Positions 26,126 to 36,896 of a DNA stretch of 64,000 nt are shown here, one piece after another. The first letter of the stretch is position 1. The number at the start of each line of letters is the position of its first letter. This DNA is from Paraburkholderia youngii (GTDB taxonomy: Bacteria > Pseudomonadota > Gammaproteobacteria > Burkholderiales > Burkholderiaceae). Under the pieces are notes generated by a model that saw only the letters and a list, made by a program, of their open reading frames with translations, ran no database searches and was not told the DNA's origin. The position numbers and the translations under genes were made by a program. The DNA lies in the NCBI RefSeq assembly GCF_013366925.1, contig NZ_JAALDK010000002.1, forward strand, positions 558,001 to 622,000, written 5' to 3'.

Positions 26126-26395
26126 TCACCCGCCCGACAGCGCCTGAACCACGTAAACCCGGCTTTGCTCGCCGAGCGCGTCGGACAGATGTTCCCGGTC
26201 GTGGACCCGCCGGCCGTCGACGAACACCGCGAGATGCGGCCGCAGCGAGCCCTGATCGTCAAGAATGTAGCCGCGCAGTCGAGGTTGCGCGACGAACACG
26301 GCTTCGAGCGCTTCGCCGAGTGTGCGCGCGTCGATCTCGCGCTCGGGCGTTGCGATATGTCGCTGAATCGAAGCTGCGAAAAAGATATGCGCCAT
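26126..26395 (-). CDS. MoaD/ThiS-family small protein
   Basis: 89 residues with the ubiquitin-like fold pattern of MoaD/ThiS and a C-terminal VVQALSGG, so the diglycine needed for adenylation and thiocarboxylation is present at the very end. The start is placed at MAHIFFAAS, as the preceding in-frame residues do not look like protein. No E1-like (MoeB/ThiF) or MoaE gene is in the window, so it is not an ordinary molybdopterin gene. It lies directly upstream of the beta-propeller gene. Confidence 0.75.
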   Translation of the reverse strand: MAHIFFAASIQRHIATPEREIDARTLGEALEAVFVAQPRLRGYILDDQGSLRPHLAVFVDGRRVHDREHLSDALGEQSRVYVVQALSGG

Positions 26396-26529
26396 GGCCG
26401 GGTAGAGTCGCGGGGACGACAGCGTCCGTAGGTTCTGTAGTCTAGGCGATTCCGCGCTTTCGGTTGAGTTGCGCAATGACCGTTATTCAACGCCGCGCGG
26501 CGCGCCGCATGCCGCATCGTCTCGGCCAA

Positions 26530-26976
26530 GGCGGAGCCTCGCTCACCGCCAGCTTGAGACCCATGATGACGATCGCTATCGAAACGAGTAACGGCATCGA
26601 CAAACGTATAGGTGATGACGAGCCACATCGCGGCCGCGAGACCGAGGAACCATGGCACGACGCGCGGCAGGACGTGCTACACCGATAGTTGGCTGCCGAG
26701 CACAGCCGTCGCCGCGACCAGCGTCAGAAAACCCGGCCTGCGGCTGTGATCGACAATATCGGCATGCACCGCGCGCGGATAGCGCAACAGACGGCATAAC
26801 GTGATGGCGAGCAAGACAGGCCACGTCACCGCATTGATGCCGAGAAGGAGCCAGCCAACGATGTCGTAGTCAAGCAGATGCGCAGCGATGGAGACGATGC
26901 CTGTCGCCATGACGATCGCGAAGGCGGTGGGCGGGAAAGCCTGTAGCCAGGACTGGCGCGGTTTCAACGCCGGCAT
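26530..26976 (-). pseudogene. Broken TehA/SLAC1-type transporter gene
   Basis: The N-terminus is intact, with GAGGAG six bases before the ATG and helices FAIVMATGIVSIAAHLLDYD and WLLLGINAVTWPVLLAITLC as in TehA-like C4-dicarboxylate/tellurite exporters. An in-frame TAG at 26677-26679 ends it after 99 residues. The same frame then resumes with FLGLAAAMWLVITYTFVDA and a neighbouring frame gives LSMPLLVSIAIVIMGLKLAV. About two thirds of the family's usual length is missing. It is probably inactive. Confidence 0.65.
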
Positions 26977-27138
26977 TTACCGCTCCTCGACGTCGAATAA
27001 CCGCCACCTTTGAGGATGCGTGGTCGAATCGTCCAAGCCCCGCCCGACGCCGTATACTCGAGAGAGCCGGACCGCTTCGTTTAGATGAAGTGAATGTACG
27101 AATGTTTCATTCAGAGCTTCTTCAGGAAATCGACTTCA

Positions 27139-27489
27139 ATGCGAAAGGCGCCCTACATCAAAGGCCGGTTACTGATCGTCGCTATGTTCGCGTTGCTCGC
27201 GTTCATGTTCACCAACGGCTGCAAGTCGACGACCACAGCGAGACCGTCCGCGACCGCGCCGACGGCAGTCGCCACGGACGACGCCACGCTCGCCGGCCGG
27301 GTGAAGCAGGCGCTTGCCGCGGACCCCACGCTACGATCGTTACCGCTCAGCGTGGCAACGTATCGAGGCGTCGTGCAGTTGTCGGGATACGTGGATTCAG
27401 AGGCTCAGATTCTGGAAGCACTCGCGGTGACCCACAGCGTACCGGGGGTGCAATCCGTGAACAACGATCTGCACCTCAAGCAGCAATGA
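27139..27489 (+). CDS. BON-domain lipoprotein (OsmY-like)
   Basis: 116 residues. A signal peptide ends in a lipobox-like FTNGC, with the lipidated cysteine near residue 26. A single BON domain follows (LAGRVKQALAADPTLRSLPL; VVQLSGYVDSEAQILEALAV; GVQSVNNDLHLK). BON proteins of this kind sit at the periplasmic face of the outer membrane and are often stress-induced. A start 15 codons upstream (27094) is possible, but the signal peptide fits the later ATG better. Confidence 0.8.
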   Translation: MRKAPYIKGRLLIVAMFALLAFMFTNGCKSTTTARPSATAPTAVATDDATLAGRVKQALAADPTLRSLPLSVATYRGVVQLSGYVDSEAQILEALAVTHSVPGVQSVNNDLHLKQQ

Positions 27490-27718
27490 CATGCGTTCGC
27501 CGGTAGACGGATGACACGAGAGTCACGCGGGACTGCGCACGTCCTCGCTTTCAATATGTCGTAATGTGATATGTCGAGCAGCAAGCGGGCTGCGAAACCG
27601 GTGTTCGACGGTCGAAAGGTATGCCGATTGCTCATGTGTTATGACGAGGCGGTTCGCGATTGACCGGTTCACCGTCACTTTGCGGCCGTCTGATTGTGCC
27701 TCGAAAGGAGTTTCGATC

Positions 27719-28030
27719 GTGTCGCTCTCTCGCCGTCATTTCATGATACTTGCCGCATCCGTTGCCTCGACGACCGTTGTCTCGACGAAGTCAAACGCGG
27801 ACGCGCCCGTGCTCGCCGAAAACGATCCGACCGCACAGGCGCTCGGATACAAGATGGACGCGTCGAAGGTCGACAAGGCGAAATTCCCTCGGTACCAGAC
27901 GGGGCAGACTTGCGCCAATTGCCAACTGTATCAGGGCAAACCCGGTTCCACGAATGGGCCGTGCCCGACCTATGGGGGCAAGCTGGTCGAAGCAAAAGGA
28001 TGGTGTAACGCCTACGTGAAAAAGACGTAA
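27719..28030 (+). CDS. High-potential iron-sulfur protein (HiPIP), Tat-exported
   Basis: 103 residues. The N-terminus has a Tat-type signal (SLSRRHFMILAASVAS). The mature part has the four cluster cysteines in CANCQLYQG, NGPCPTYGG and KGWCNAYVKK, the standard HiPIP pattern. It carries a 4Fe-4S cluster and moves electrons in the periplasm. The start is a GTG with AAAGGAG eight bases upstream. No obvious redox partner gene is adjacent. Confidence 0.88.
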   Translation: MSLSRRHFMILAASVASTTVVSTKSNADAPVLAENDPTAQALGYKMDASKVDKAKFPRYQTGQTCANCQLYQGKPGSTNGPCPTYGGKLVEAKGWCNAYVKKT

Positions 28031-28599
28031 TTTACAAGCTTCGAGTGTTGAACGAGAACCATCACGCACCGCAAGGAACAACAAGCCGCTTCCCGTTCAG
28101 CACCATATCACCTGGTCGTATCCAACCGTGCGCCGGTAGACGTGCGTGGCATTCCAATTGCACGTCGTGTATTCCATGTACGCATTGGTAAGAACAACGA
28201 TCCAGTGTGACAGCGTTTGCATCACGATCTCCAGAGGTCGGAAAATGCTCTTAAGGCTCCTGCGGCGCGACAATTCCGTGATTTGTTGCGCCCTCGATGT
28301 GTCGTCGGATAAGACGACCGCACAGTCCAGCTTCGAGATTTCGATTTCGTCGCGAATACCTGGCCAGATCATGCGGTTCATCATCGCCTTCTGCGGCAGC
28401 AACCGATTCTTCGAGGATTTGAATCGACCCAGGGCCAAAAACCGCCAATAAACATGGCGAACCGTTGTCGCGATGCAGCATTGAAGCGACCCCGGCAAGG
28501 GAGAGCGATGCATGATGTGACTCCATGCTGCCGGTTGTGCCTCGACGCGGCAATTGCGAAATCCGCCACCGCGATTGCTGATTCTTGCCGCCGTCGAAA
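28031..28599. other. Stretch without a recognisable gene
   Basis: About 570 bases of visibly lower GC than the surroundings. Overlapping open frames exist on both strands (for example 28097-28513 leftward, 28146-28451 rightward), but none has a ribosome binding site or a domain I recognise. This may be decayed acquired DNA. Confidence 0.4.
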
Positions 28600-28852
28600 A
28601 TAAACAGGCACGTGACGCACGACGACGCCTACCTGATGCTCACCGAAGCGAGCGGAGGACGACATCGTTCTCGCCTTCGTCAGACGGATCGTGGTGTTCA
28701 AGCGCTGGAAAGATCAGGCTGCGTTGGAATGGCACTGGCAACAGCCCTATACGAAAGAGGCACTGGAGCTTTTTGGTGAACATCTGGCAACGCCGCTGTC
28801 GGAGACTGACGACGTCGCCTACCTCACTGACGTGATGGAACGTGGGGAATAG
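28600..28852 (+). pseudogene. Remnant of an antibiotic-biosynthesis-monooxygenase (ABM) family gene
   Basis: The 3' half reads FVRRIVVFKRWKDQAALEWH and then TKEALELFGEHLATPLSETD, ending at a TAG (28850-28852). This is typical of the C-terminal part of small ABM/YgiN-type monooxygenases. The start of the gene is in another frame (THDDAYLMLTEAS), so there is at least one frameshift near 28655. It is probably inactive. Confidence 0.5.
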
Positions 28853-28884
28853 CGGACGGGCGCGACACAGCCGATCTCCTCTGT

Positions 28885-29977
<1,093 letters not shown>

Positions 29978-30022
29978 CACGTTTGCGAATATGCGTATGT
30001 GTGTGGAAACGGGCCGCCGGAT

Positions 30023-30073
30023 TCAGGCGTGCCACCAACGGTGCAGTTTCAGCGAGGTCGGTTTCGTATCCAT
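30023..30073 (-). CDS. Tryptophan-sensing leader peptide of trpS
   Basis: 16 codons encoding MDTKPTSLKLHRWWHA, with tandem Trp codons at 30037-30032 just before the stop. Stalling at these codons when charged tRNA-Trp is low would favour the antiterminator and allow trpS transcription. No Shine-Dalgarno sequence is seen. A -10-like TATACT (30086-30081) would place the transcript start at or next to the ATG, so the leader may be translated from a leaderless RNA, as reported for trpL of Sinorhizobium. Confidence 0.78.
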   Translation of the reverse strand: MDTKPTSLKLHRWWHA

Positions 30074-30080
30074 GGAATTG

Positions 30081-30115
30081 AGTATAACGCAGCCTCAAAC
30101 AAATTTGCCTGAGGC
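30081..30115 (-). promoter_or_regulatory. Candidate promoter region of the trpS leader
   Basis: TATACT (30086-30081) fits a -10 element. The expected -35 is weak. GCCTCA (30092-30097) and TGAGGC (30110-30115) form a dyad over the spacer and -35 area that could be an operator. Confidence 0.4.
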
Positions 30116-30203
30116 CGGCGACGCGTACCAGGGTGACGCGCTACGTGCGGGCGCGAAAAAGGGAAAGTGATACGATTGTCGGGCGTCCGATCAGGAGACG
30201 AAT

Positions 30204-30584
30204 ATGCCCATCTATCAGATCACTCGCAGTGTTCTGGAGCGCGTCGCCCAGGCGGTATCGCGCTCCTTCCACGATGACGCTATCTACAGCGAAGAGGCTG
30301 CGGCGGACGGTCGGTTGAACGTGCTGCTAGTGCGCAACCCAGCCGGGCCCGATACTCCCTACATTTCGCTTCGCTTCCCCGGCGACCTGCTGGGTCGCCT
30401 CGAAACACTGGGGCCCAAGCAAACCGCGATAGTCGGGAATCACATTCGAAACATAGTATCGGCCCGTCTTGCCGAGTACCGGAACGCATCCGACGCCGGA
30501 ACGCTGAGCCGGAACGCCCCCTTCCCGATCGAATTCGACGAGCGCATTTTCGACGACACCGCTGGGACGGATGAGCTTACTTGA
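30204..30584 (+). CDS. Hypothetical protein (Burkholderia-type)
   Basis: 126 residues, soluble, no signal peptide. Segments such as LNVLLVRNPAGPDTPYISLR and KQTAIVGNHIRNIVSARLAE suggest a small alpha/beta fold. It resembles short DUF3022-like proteins of Burkholderia, but I am not certain. AGGAG lies seven bases before the ATG. The gene is convergent with the dehydratase gene and overlaps its end by eight bases, with no terminator between them. Confidence 0.6.
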   Translation: MPIYQITRSVLERVAQAVSRSFHDDAIYSEEAAADGRLNVLLVRNPAGPDTPYISLRFPGDLLGRLETLGPKQTAIVGNHIRNIVSARLAEYRNASDAGTLSRNAPFPIEFDERIFDDTAGTDELT

Positions 30585-32298
30585 GCTCGTCGGAAGGAAA
30601 GGCGGTGAGGAAATCAAAATCGCACCCTGCCGCGGCGGATAGCACGTGATCGTGATAAAGCCGCTGGTAACCGCGCGCATACATCCCTTCCGCCGGACTG
30701 AGCTCAGTGGCACGACGCGCCAGTTCGGCCTCGTCAACCAGCAGATCGATCCGCTTGTCCCGCGCCGACAGCCGGATCCGGTCGCCGTTGCGCACCAGCG
30801 CCAGCGGGCCGCCGAGCGCCGCCTCCGGCGTCACGTGAAGCACGATGGTCCCGTATGCAGTGCCCGACATGCGCGCATCGGAAATGCGCACCATGTCCTT
30901 CACCCCCGCCCGCGCAAGTTTCTGCGGAATCGGCAGATAGCCGGCTTCGGGCATGCCTGAAGCACTGCGCGGCCCCGCGTTCTGCAATACGAGAATGTCG
31001 TCCGCGCGAACGTCCAGATCGGGGTCGTCGATGCGCGCGGCCAGATCTTCGAGCGAAGTAAATACCACCGCGCGCGCTTCGTGTTCGAGCAGTTCGGGGG
31101 TAGCGGCGGCGCGCTTCAGAACAGCACCGTCAGGCGCCAGGCTGCCGTTGAGAACGATCAACCCGCCCTCGGCACTGACCGGTTTCTCCGTCGAGCGGAT
31201 CACTGTCGTATCGATCGGATCGGCAAGCGGCTTGTTCAACCGCTCATCGAGGCTCTGCCCGGCGATGTCGCGACAAGTCAGATCGAGTTGGGGCATCAGT
31301 CCGCGCAGAACGCCCTCCAGCCCGCCGGCCGCATGAAAATCCTCCATGTAGCCGTTGCCTACCGGCTTGAGATCCACGAGTACCGGCGTTTCATCTGACA
31401 GCCGGTTGAACTCGTCGTAATCGATTTTCAGTCCGATACGACCGGCGATCGCCGCCAGATGAATCACGGCATTGGTCGAACCGGAGACCGCCAACAATAC
31501 GCGCAACGCGTTGCGCACCGATGCGGGCGTCACGATCTCGGCCGGTTTCGGTCCGCCATCGAGGGCCATGCGCGCAACCAGCGCTCCGGTTTCCTCGCAA
31601 TTGCGCAGCCGATCCGCGTGCACGGCCGGGATCGCCGCCGACCCGGGCAGCATCATGCCCAGCGTTTCCGCGATCAGCGCCATCGTCGACGCCGTACCCA
31701 TGACCGCACACGTTCCCGCGGTGACGGCCAGACGCCCCTCCACCTGCCTGATCTCCTGCTCCGGGACTTTCCCCGCGCGGAAATTCGCCCAGAAGCGGCG
31801 GCAGTCCGTGCAAGCGCCAAGCCGCTCGCCGCGATGTCGACCGGTCATCATCGGACCGGCCACCACCATGGCGGCGGGCCGCCCTGCGGAGATCCCGCCC
31901 ATCAACATCGCCGGCACGGTCTTGTCGCATCCGCCGAGCATCACCACCGCATCCATCGGCTGGGCGCGGATCATTTCCTCGACGGCCATCGCCATCAGGT
32001 TGCGATAGACCAGCGAAGTCGGCGAAAGGAATACCTCGCCAAGCGAAATCACCGGAAATACCACCGGCAACGCGCCCGCCGCGAGCACACCGCGCTCGAC
32101 CGCCTTGACCATTTCGGGGAAGTGACGATGGCAGTTGTTGAAACCACTCTCCGAGGTGCAGATCCCGACGATCGGCTTGTCGAGCGATTCGCCGGTGTAG
32201 CCCATCGATTTGGCAAACGACCGGCGCAGATAGCGCGCGAAGTCGTGATCACCGTAGTTCGTCAGGCCATTGTCCAGGCCACGCGGTTTTTGATTCAT
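30577..32298 (-). CDS. IlvD/Edd-family dehydratase, sugar-acid (arabonate/xylonate) type
   Basis: 573 residues. The cluster-binding region has the expected cysteines in MLGGCDKTVPAMLMGG and GACTDCRRFWANF, and the C-terminal SDARMSGTAYG motif is conserved. The family dehydrates dihydroxy acids; this length and sequence fit the L-arabonate/D-xylonate/L-fuconate group better than IlvD or Edd. AAGGA precedes the ATG at MNQKPRGLDNG; the long in-frame extension upstream belongs to a dead gene. It lies at the end of a sugar-transport operon, next to a decayed aldehyde dehydrogenase. Confidence 0.82.
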   Translation of the reverse strand: MNQKPRGLDNGLTNYGDHDFARYLRRSFAKSMGYTGESLDKPIVGICTSESGFNNCHRHFPEMVKAVERGVLAAGALPVVFPVISLGEVFLSPTSLVYRNLMAMAVEEMIRAQPMDAVVMLGGCDKTVPAMLMGGISAGRPAAMVVAGPMMTGRHRGERLGACTDCRRFWANFRAGKVPEQEIRQVEGRLAVTAGTCAVMGTASTMALIAETLGMMLPGSAAIPAVHADRLRNCEETGALVARMALDGGPKPAEIVTPASVRNALRVLLAVSGSTNAVIHLAAIAGRIGLKIDYDEFNRLSDETPVLVDLKPVGNGYMEDFHAAGGLEGVLRGLMPQLDLTCRDIAGQSLDERLNKPLADPIDTTVIRSTEKPVSAEGGLIVLNGSLAPDGAVLKRAAATPELLEHEARAVVFTSLEDLAARIDDPDLDVRADDILVLQNAGPRSASGMPEAGYLPIPQKLARAGVKDMVRISDARMSGTAYGTIVLHVTPEAALGGPLALVRNGDRIRLSARDKRIDLLVDEAELARRATELSPAEGMYARGYQRLYHDHVLSAAAGCDFDFLTAFPSDELK

Positions 32299-32304
32299 GT
32301 CCCA

Positions 32305-32786
32305 TTCCTTACGATCAGGCGATGACGAATGTATTTGGGCGTCAGGTAATAGAGTATCCGAGGCTACCGCAACGGGTACACGTTCGAGATGGGACGGCCG
32401 TCGGCCGCCAGCCAATACTCGCGCACCACGGGCGCGGGCATCCTCGATCAGCGACAGTGCGCTCTCCACGCAAACGGCATCAGGATCGACCGGTGCACAT
32501 AGAACCGCGACGGCGAGATGCAGACCTGACCACAATTGCGGAACCTGGTCGTTGCGAGCCATTTCGCGCTTTGCACGGGGTCCGCGTCGGCATGGACGAT
32601 CACCGGCGCATGTCCGCCCAGCTCCATCGTAACCTTCTTCACATGAGCGCAGCGGCTTCGTCCGCTCCGATCGCGGCGGGCACGCTGCCAACCGGCTCTC
32701 CGGTCGCCGGACTTCTGACCACGATGGATTCACCGTCGGACGCACAGCGCCACGCGCCATCGATCAGCAGGCCACAAGATTCGTAC
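32305..32786 (-). pseudogene. Aldehyde dehydrogenase gene with a large internal deletion
   Basis: The N-terminus is in place ([20 protein letters not shown], then [14 protein letters not shown]). At about 32640 the text jumps to the catalytic core ([20 protein letters not shown], then [17 protein letters not shown]), so roughly 200 codons are missing. A C-terminal fragment ([20 protein letters not shown]) follows in a third frame. The family was probably an NAD(P)-dependent semialdehyde dehydrogenase such as the 2-oxoglutarate semialdehyde type that completes aldonate pathways. It cannot be functional. Confidence 0.8.
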
Positions 32787-32798
32787 ATGCTCGTCCCT

Positions 32799-34691
32799 TC
32801 AGATTCGCGTCTTCGTATAAGCGTCCTGCACGCCGTCGGACCACGGGCCGACGTTCCACTGGCCATACGCACCCATCCCGCCTGCGGGGTCCGCACCGTA
32901 ATAGACCGGCACGTGAATCAGACTCAGGCCAGGGTGAGCGTGCGCCTTCGCGAGCGCATCGCGCAGACCTCGCTCCGTATCGCCCGCCGACAACGCCATC
33001 ACGCCCGCCACCGCTCCCGCCATCGCCACATAATCGACGGCGACCGAATCGTTGGTGCGGTAATCGGTATCGAACTGCGCTTCCTGCAAGCTGCTGATCG
33101 CCGCCATGCGGCGGTTGTCGAGCAGCAGGATGGTGCCGTGAACACCATGCTCGATACCGTCGATCAGGATCTGCGGATTCATCATGAATGAGCCGTCGCC
33201 GGTGAACGCGACGCCATAGCATCCTTGCCGCGCGATCGCCTGAGACAGCAGCGCGGAAACGGCGAAACCCATATACGACGCGCCGGACTCGGTATACGTT
33301 TCGCCGGGCAAGTCGTCGCGGATCACCTGGAAGCCGTTAGCCTGAACGTCGCCGGCATCGAAAAACTTCAGCGCACCGATCTCGCGGCAAAAACGCTCGG
33401 CGATGGCGATGGCCTGCGGTTGCGTCAGCACCTCGCGCCGCCAGACCGCATCGAAACACCGCGGGCCGCCGGCGCGTGCGTCGCGCAAGCCCAGCCACTC
33501 GGCTTTCTTGCGCGCGGCCTCGTCGAGCCATGCCGATTTCGCCGGGGTCAACGGACCGGCCAGCGCCAGCGCCAGCCGCTCGCAAATGGCCGCAGCATCT
33601 CCCAGCAACGCGGTGCTTTCGTTGTAGTGCTGGACGTCGGTCGGATCGGCGTTGATATTGACCACATGACGAACCTTGGGCCAGCCGATGCCCGAGCAGT
33701 CCGACTGGCACACCGCGCGGCTGCCGATCACGATCAGCAGCTCGGCCTCCTGCATGGCCCAGTTGCCGCTGATCGAACCTTTCGAGCCCGCCACGTGCAG
33801 GTTATGCGGATGCGCGTCGGGCAGCACACCAACCGTTCCGGGGCTCAGCACCGCGACCGCACCGCTGGCTTCCGCCAGCCGCCGTACCGCCACCGCCGCA
33901 TGACGCGCGCCGGCACCGACCTTGATGGCCACCCGGTCCGCGCCCGCGATCAGCTTCGCAGCCACGGCCAGGGACGCCTCGTCCGGTATCGGCAAACGCG
34001 GCCACACGGGTCGGGCCGCAAGCGCATCGAGTCTCAGCGATACCCGCGCCAGTTGCGTGTTCAGCGGCAGATTCAGATAGAACGGCGCCGGCCGCCACGG
34101 ATGAAACACGGCCGCACTTCCGTTGCGCAACGCATCGCGCAACGCGGCGGGCGTATGCAGCGTATAGGACGCCCCCATCCGTTCTGTCAGGGAGCCAAAC
34201 AGTCCCTGCCCCGGCCGAGGAATCTGCTGCATGTTGTAGCCCTCGCCGTGTGTCGTCTCATCGCCATACAGATGGTAGACACCGACCCCGTTCGACGCCG
34301 CGGCCAGCGAGCCGGCGAGCGCCTGCAACGCGCCGGGCCCGATCGACGTGAGCACCGCGGGAACTTCGCCGTAGACCCACGAAAGCGCGGTGGCCGCGTG
34401 CGCCATTTCCACTTCGTTGCGGAACTGCCAGCATTTCACCAGACCGTGCGCCTCGTAGATACGCAGAATCTCGGCGATCGCGGTATTGCCGTGTCCGAAG
34501 ATCGCCAGATACTTGGTCACGCCCTGCTTCATCAATCCCAGCACGAGCGCTTCGGCCAAAGGCAGTTCGACGACATCGGACAGCAGGCCGTCCGCGAACG
34601 CCGCGCTCAGCCCGCCCTCCTCGCGCAACCAGGCGGCGCGGCTTTCTGTCGTGACCGGAAGCTGCTTCGACGAAGTAACGAGATCAGACAT
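32799..34691 (-). CDS. Thiamine-diphosphate enzyme similar to IolD (trihydroxycyclohexanedione hydrolase)
   Basis: 630 residues, the size of IolD. The N-terminal PYR domain has FGHGNTAIAEILRIYEAHG and IGPGALQALAGS; the C-terminal PP domain has the ThDP/Mg motif GDGSFMMNPQILIDGIEHG ending with N in LLDNRR. IolD opens the ring of 3D-trihydroxycyclohexane-1,2-dione in inositol breakdown. No other iol genes (iolB, iolC, iolE) are present here, so the real substrate may be another cyclic or linear diketo-sugar. GAGGG lies before the ATG. It follows the dehydrogenase gene by 18 bases. Confidence 0.75.
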   Translation of the reverse strand: MSDLVTSSKQLPVTTESRAAWLREEGGLSAAFADGLLSDVVELPLAEALVLGLMKQGVTKYLAIFGHGNTAIAEILRIYEAHGLVKCWQFRNEVEMAHAATALSWVYGEVPAVLTSIGPGALQALAGSLAAASNGVGVYHLYGDETTHGEGYNMQQIPRPGQGLFGSLTERMGASYTLHTPAALRDALRNGSAAVFHPWRPAPFYLNLPLNTQLARVSLRLDALAARPVWPRLPIPDEASLAVAAKLIAGADRVAIKVGAGARHAAVAVRRLAEASGAVAVLSPGTVGVLPDAHPHNLHVAGSKGSISGNWAMQEAELLIVIGSRAVCQSDCSGIGWPKVRHVVNINADPTDVQHYNESTALLGDAAAICERLALALAGPLTPAKSAWLDEAARKKAEWLGLRDARAGGPRCFDAVWRREVLTQPQAIAIAERFCREIGALKFFDAGDVQANGFQVIRDDLPGETYTESGASYMGFAVSALLSQAIARQGCYGVAFTGDGSFMMNPQILIDGIEHGVHGTILLLDNRRMAAISSLQEAQFDTDYRTNDSVAVDYVAMAGAVAGVMALSAGDTERGLRDALAKAHAHPGLSLIHVPVYYGADPAGGMGAYGQWNVGPWSDGVQDAYTKTRI

Positions 34692-34709
34692 GGATGTGCC
34701 CTCGCGGGA

Positions 34710-35776
34710 TCAAAATGCCAGGCGAATCGCCTTGCCTTCACGAGCCGACTGCTCGGCCGCCGACGCGAAACGCAGCACCTGGCGGGCCTCCCTCGCCGTC
34801 AGCACCGGCGCCCCGCCCGTGCGCAGCGCATTCAGAAAATGCCGGGTCGACAGCACGAAGCTCTGCTCCCATCCGCTCGGCACGTCGTAGGTCGTGATCT
34901 GGCCGTCCCGGTACAGGGTCACGGGCGGTGTCGCCCCGAGCCGTCCATGGCCGCCGTTGATGAAGAGCACACCCGACGTGCCGGTGATCTCGACGCGATC
35001 GTCCTGCGCATAGTGTCGCGTGATGAGCTCCATGTCCGGCGAATAGACGATCTCCAGATTGCCGATACGATTGCCGGGAAACCGGAATGAGATGATCGAC
35101 TGTGCATCGAAACGCATACCGCCCGGACCTTCGGTATCGCCGATAAACGCATGCACCTCTTCCGGATCTCCCATGAAATGCCAGGCGAGCGCGAACTTGT
35201 GATGCCCGTCGTCGAATACGAGCGGCCCGCCGCCCGCGTGAGACTTTTCGCTGCGCCATGCCGATGCGGACGGCGGCACTTCCCACGCCGTCGCGCTGCG
35301 CGCCGGGTTCGACTTGATGCGGATCGACAGCGGCGTGCCGATCGCGCCCTGATCGATCAGTTCGCGCGCCTTCAGCACCGGCGGATAGAAGATGAAGTTC
35401 TCGAAGACCTTGAAAGGCCGGTCATAGGCCTCGGCGGCCGCCACGAGTTGGTCCGCCTCGGCGAGATCGACGCACATCGGTTTTTGCAGCGACACGATCT
35501 TGCCCGCCGCCATCGCCTTAAGCGCCACCGGCAGGTGCAGATGATGCGGCAACAGGATTTCGACCAGATCGATGTCCTCACGCGCGAGGAAACGATCCAC
35601 GTCCTCCTCGACCGTGACGTCGGGAATGCCCCAGGCCGCGAGCTTGCTACGCGCCTGCGCCACATCCCGGTCGCAGACGCCGACGATGCGTGCCAACGGA
35701 TTTTGCAGGTATTCGATGGCGTGCAGATCGGAGATGCGACCCGCACCGATGATCCCCACGCGAAAACGAGATCCCG

Positions 35777-35780
<4 letters not shown>
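34710..35780 (-). CDS. Gfo/Idh/MocA-family oxidoreductase
   Basis: 356 residues. The Rossmann domain starts with RVGIIGAGRISDLHAIEYL, and the EKP-type segment appears as SLQKPMCVDLAEAD, so the usual Glu is Gln. The C-terminal domain has GGPLVFDDGHHKFALAWHF where the catalytic His/Asp are expected. The family oxidises sugars or cyclitols at a ring hydroxyl with NAD(P). The start overlaps the stop of the ATPase gene in an ATGA, showing tight coupling with the transporter. It probably makes the first oxidation of the imported sugar or cyclitol. Confidence 0.83.
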
Positions 35781-36892
<1,112 letters not shown>

Positions 36893-36896
36893 TCGA

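Noticed and set aside
32299..32760. N-terminal extension of the IlvD/Edd dehydratase by 154 codons
   Set aside because: The extension is the C-terminal relic of an aldehyde dehydrogenase read through in frame; the dehydratase starts at 32298 with AAGGA upstream.
33225..35090. 621-codon plus-strand open frame opposite the IolD-like and dehydrogenase genes
   Set aside because: It spans two well-supported genes on the other strand and reads as low-complexity Arg/Gln/His text.
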